Origin: HGM04593 sp045631905
Lineage (GTDB): Bacteria > Bacteroidota > Bacteroidia > Bacteroidales > Bacteroidaceae
Assembly (NCBI GenBank): GCA_045631905.1
Contig: JAZQVO010000028.1
Coordinates: 186,001 to 250,000 of the forward strand
Direction of reading: 5' to 3'
Length of the DNA stretch: 64,000 bases
Position numbers and translations under genes: made by a program. How positions within the stretch are numbered: the stretch's first letter is position 1; each line of letters opens with the position of its first letter. The notes beneath the pieces were generated by a model. It made no database searches, was not told the DNA's origin, and saw only the letters and a list, made by a program, of their open reading frames with translations. This document shows, piece by piece, positions 62,854-64,000 of this stretch.

Positions 62854-62861
62854 CAAAGGTA
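62854..62861 (-). promoter_or_regulatory. -7 box (TACCTTTG) of the candidate small RNA
   Basis: TACCTTTG on the minus strand, lying between two terminators. A TTTG lies upstream at only 14 bases, so the -33 element is not standard. Confidence 0.5.
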
Positions 62862-62940
62862 AAGATTTGGCGACACAAATATGTTTCTGTATTTTAGCCA
62901 AAAATTTTCAATTTCGTTGTTCACTGATTAAATGCAAACA

Positions 62941-62974
62941 AAAAAATGTGAGTGCACCACGTAGCGCACTCACA
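62941..62974 (-). terminator. terminator of the DUF4301 gene
   Basis: 9-base arms (62947-62955 with 62966-62974), 10-base loop, then T6 on the minus strand; 23 bases after the stop codon. Confidence 0.85.
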
Positions 62975-62997
62975 CATTATTATATATACACAAATTC

Positions 62998-64000
62998 TTA
63001 CTGATGAACGTCGCGCAACAAATCGTTCACTGTTTTCACAGGGTTAAATGTTACAAGAGGAACCTCAACAAAGATAGTGTTCCAGTCGCTCATAGCACCG
63101 TTCCACAAACCGGGAAGCTCCATAGCCTTCAACTCGCGACCATTCTTTGATTTATGCGAGATGAAACCGGTGTTCTTGTCTACATATGCGGGAAGGTTGA
63201 ATTTCTCGCCCTTGTAGTTCTTTACTGCACAAACAAGGTCCACAGGGTTGAAGTGTGTACCATTCTCGAACATAGCTTTCGACTCGGGGTTGTTCATGTC
63301 TATTTGCGAGCTTTCGAGAATCTGCAACGAAACGGTTCCATCTTGGTTGTAAGCAAGGAAGGGACCACCGCCGGGCTCACCCACATTCTTAACCATACCA
63401 CATACACGCATGGGGCGGTTGAATTTCTTGCGCAGATAGAGAACAAGGTCGCAATCTTCGAGCTCTTTTATTTCGTTGTTGCGACACATGAGGTCTTGTT
63501 GCAAGAAACGCACCATCTCCATAACCTGCTCGTGAGTGTAATTACCACTATCGATAAGGTTAAGATATTCGAACACCTGCTTCTGTTTCTCGACCAAAAT
63601 ACCGGCAAGCAATTTCTTGTAGGTTACGGTGTCGGGTTTCAAACGGTCGGGAACCACGTTGTCGATATTCTTAATAAAAATTATGTCGGCATCTATGTCG
63701 TTAAGGTTCTCTATGAGTGCTCCGTGACCACCGGGACGGAACAACAACTCACCATTCTCGCGGAAGGGGTTATTTTCGGCATCTACGGCAATAGTATCGG
63801 TACTCTGTTTCTGCTCCGAGAAACAAATATCGTACTTAACGCCATACAACTCCTCATAATATGCTTTGCGCTCGGCTACAAGTTCCATGAAAAGCGCTTT
63901 GTGGTTGGGCGATACTGTAAAATGCAACTTCACATTACCATCGGCCTCGGCATACAAGGCACCCTCAACAAAATGCTCCTCGGCGGCTGTGCGTGCGGCA
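62998..64000 (-). CDS. DUF4301 family protein, C-terminal part, cut by window edge
   Basis: The frame is open through the right edge; at least 333 codons are present and the true start is beyond 64000 (the residues before LYAEADGNVKLHFTVS read AARTAAEEHFVEGA). Conserved blocks include FRPGGHGALIENLND, IIFIKNIDNVVPD, GMVKNVGEPGGGPFLA and FNPVDLVC, all typical of DUF4301 of Bacteroidota, a family with a nucleotidyltransferase-like look whose reaction is unknown. The GGHGAL and GGGPF glycine-rich loops could bind a sugar nucleotide, by inference. Confidence 0.85.
   Translation of the reverse strand, partial: AARTAAEEHFVEGALYAEADGNVKLHFTVSPNHKALFMELVAERKAYYEELYGVKYDICFSEQKQSTDTIAVDAENNPFRENGELLFRPGGHGALIENLNDIDADIIFIKNIDNVVPDRLKPDTVTYKKLLAGILVEKQKQVFEYLNLIDSGNYTHEQVMEMVRFLQQDLMCRNNEIKELEDCDLVLYLRKKFNRPMRVCGMVKNVGEPGGGPFLAYNQDGTVSLQILESSQIDMNNPESKAMFENGTHFNPVDLVCAVKNYKGEKFNLPAYVDKNTGFISHKSKNGRELKAMELPGLWNGAMSDWNTIFVEVPLVTFNPVKTVNDLLRDVHQ

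Noticed and set aside
1..64000. tRNA, rRNA or CRISPR arrays
   Set aside because: No cloverleaf-like sequence with CCA-type acceptor pairing, no rRNA-like stretch and no regularly spaced direct repeats were seen.

Overview
The window reads as a chromosomal core segment of a Bacteroidota bacterium, almost certainly of the order Bacteroidales. The evidence is: -7 promoter boxes of the TAnnTTTG/TATCTTCG kind, in several cases with a TTTG or TTG 19-20 bases upstream; no strong Shine-Dalgarno sequences; a GT3 (eukaryotic-type) glycogen synthase; a V-type ATPase operon with a DUF2764 gene; an lpxC-fabZ fusion gene; and families such as DUF4301. I see no rRNA, tRNA, CRISPR array, insertion sequence or prophage.

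Layout. 1-2.9 kb (minus): glycogen phosphorylase (cut by the window edge) and GT3 glycogen synthase. 3.1-10.6 kb (minus): V-type ATPase operon E-DUF2764-A-B-D-I-K, whose proteolipid carries the ligand set of a sodium site. 10.9-11.05 kb: an isolated promoter-terminator pair that looks like a small RNA gene. 11.2-16.05 kb (minus): a 14-repeat MORN protein, a YhcH-family protein, the branching enzyme GlgB and a membrane protein. 16.2-20.6 kb (minus): PBP1A, KdsB and an M16 protein without its zinc motif. 20.9-23.7 kb (plus): pyrB, pyrI, a flavin reductase and an outer-membrane barrel protein. 23.8-32.5 kb (minus): glyA; Nif3 plus zinc-ribbon protein; S37 peptidase, ABC ATPase and PatB-type lyase; a peptide transporter. 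32.8-42.1 kb (plus): small thioredoxin-like protein, purM, prfA, pyrF, lpxD, lpxC-fabZ, lpxA, a pRiA4b ORF-3-like protein, miaA and an outer-membrane protein. 42.2-45.4 kb: a PadR regulator with two PspC membrane proteins behind a likely autoregulated promoter. 45.4-48.7 kb: radical SAM protein (minus) and dipeptidyl peptidase IV (plus).

48.9-53.5 kb is the most unusual part: a three-gene unit with its own good promoter. It encodes a divergent GrpE-like protein, an Hsp70 with no C-terminal lid, and a 698-residue membrane protein built from two internal duplications, a proline-rich linker, transmembrane segments and a C-terminal SH3b domain. I do not recognise this combination as a described system. 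I infer that the Hsp70/GrpE pair works on, or with, the cytoplasmic part of the membrane protein.

53.6-61.8 kb: aspS with a coupled 50-residue membrane protein (minus), then clpC, htpG, an acetyltransferase and a gamma-carbonic anhydrase (plus). 61.8-64 kb (minus): an AraC regulator, a second candidate small RNA or leader, and a DUF4301 gene cut by the right edge. Nearly every transcription unit ends in a strong hairpin terminator. All calls come from reading the sequence; no database search was run.
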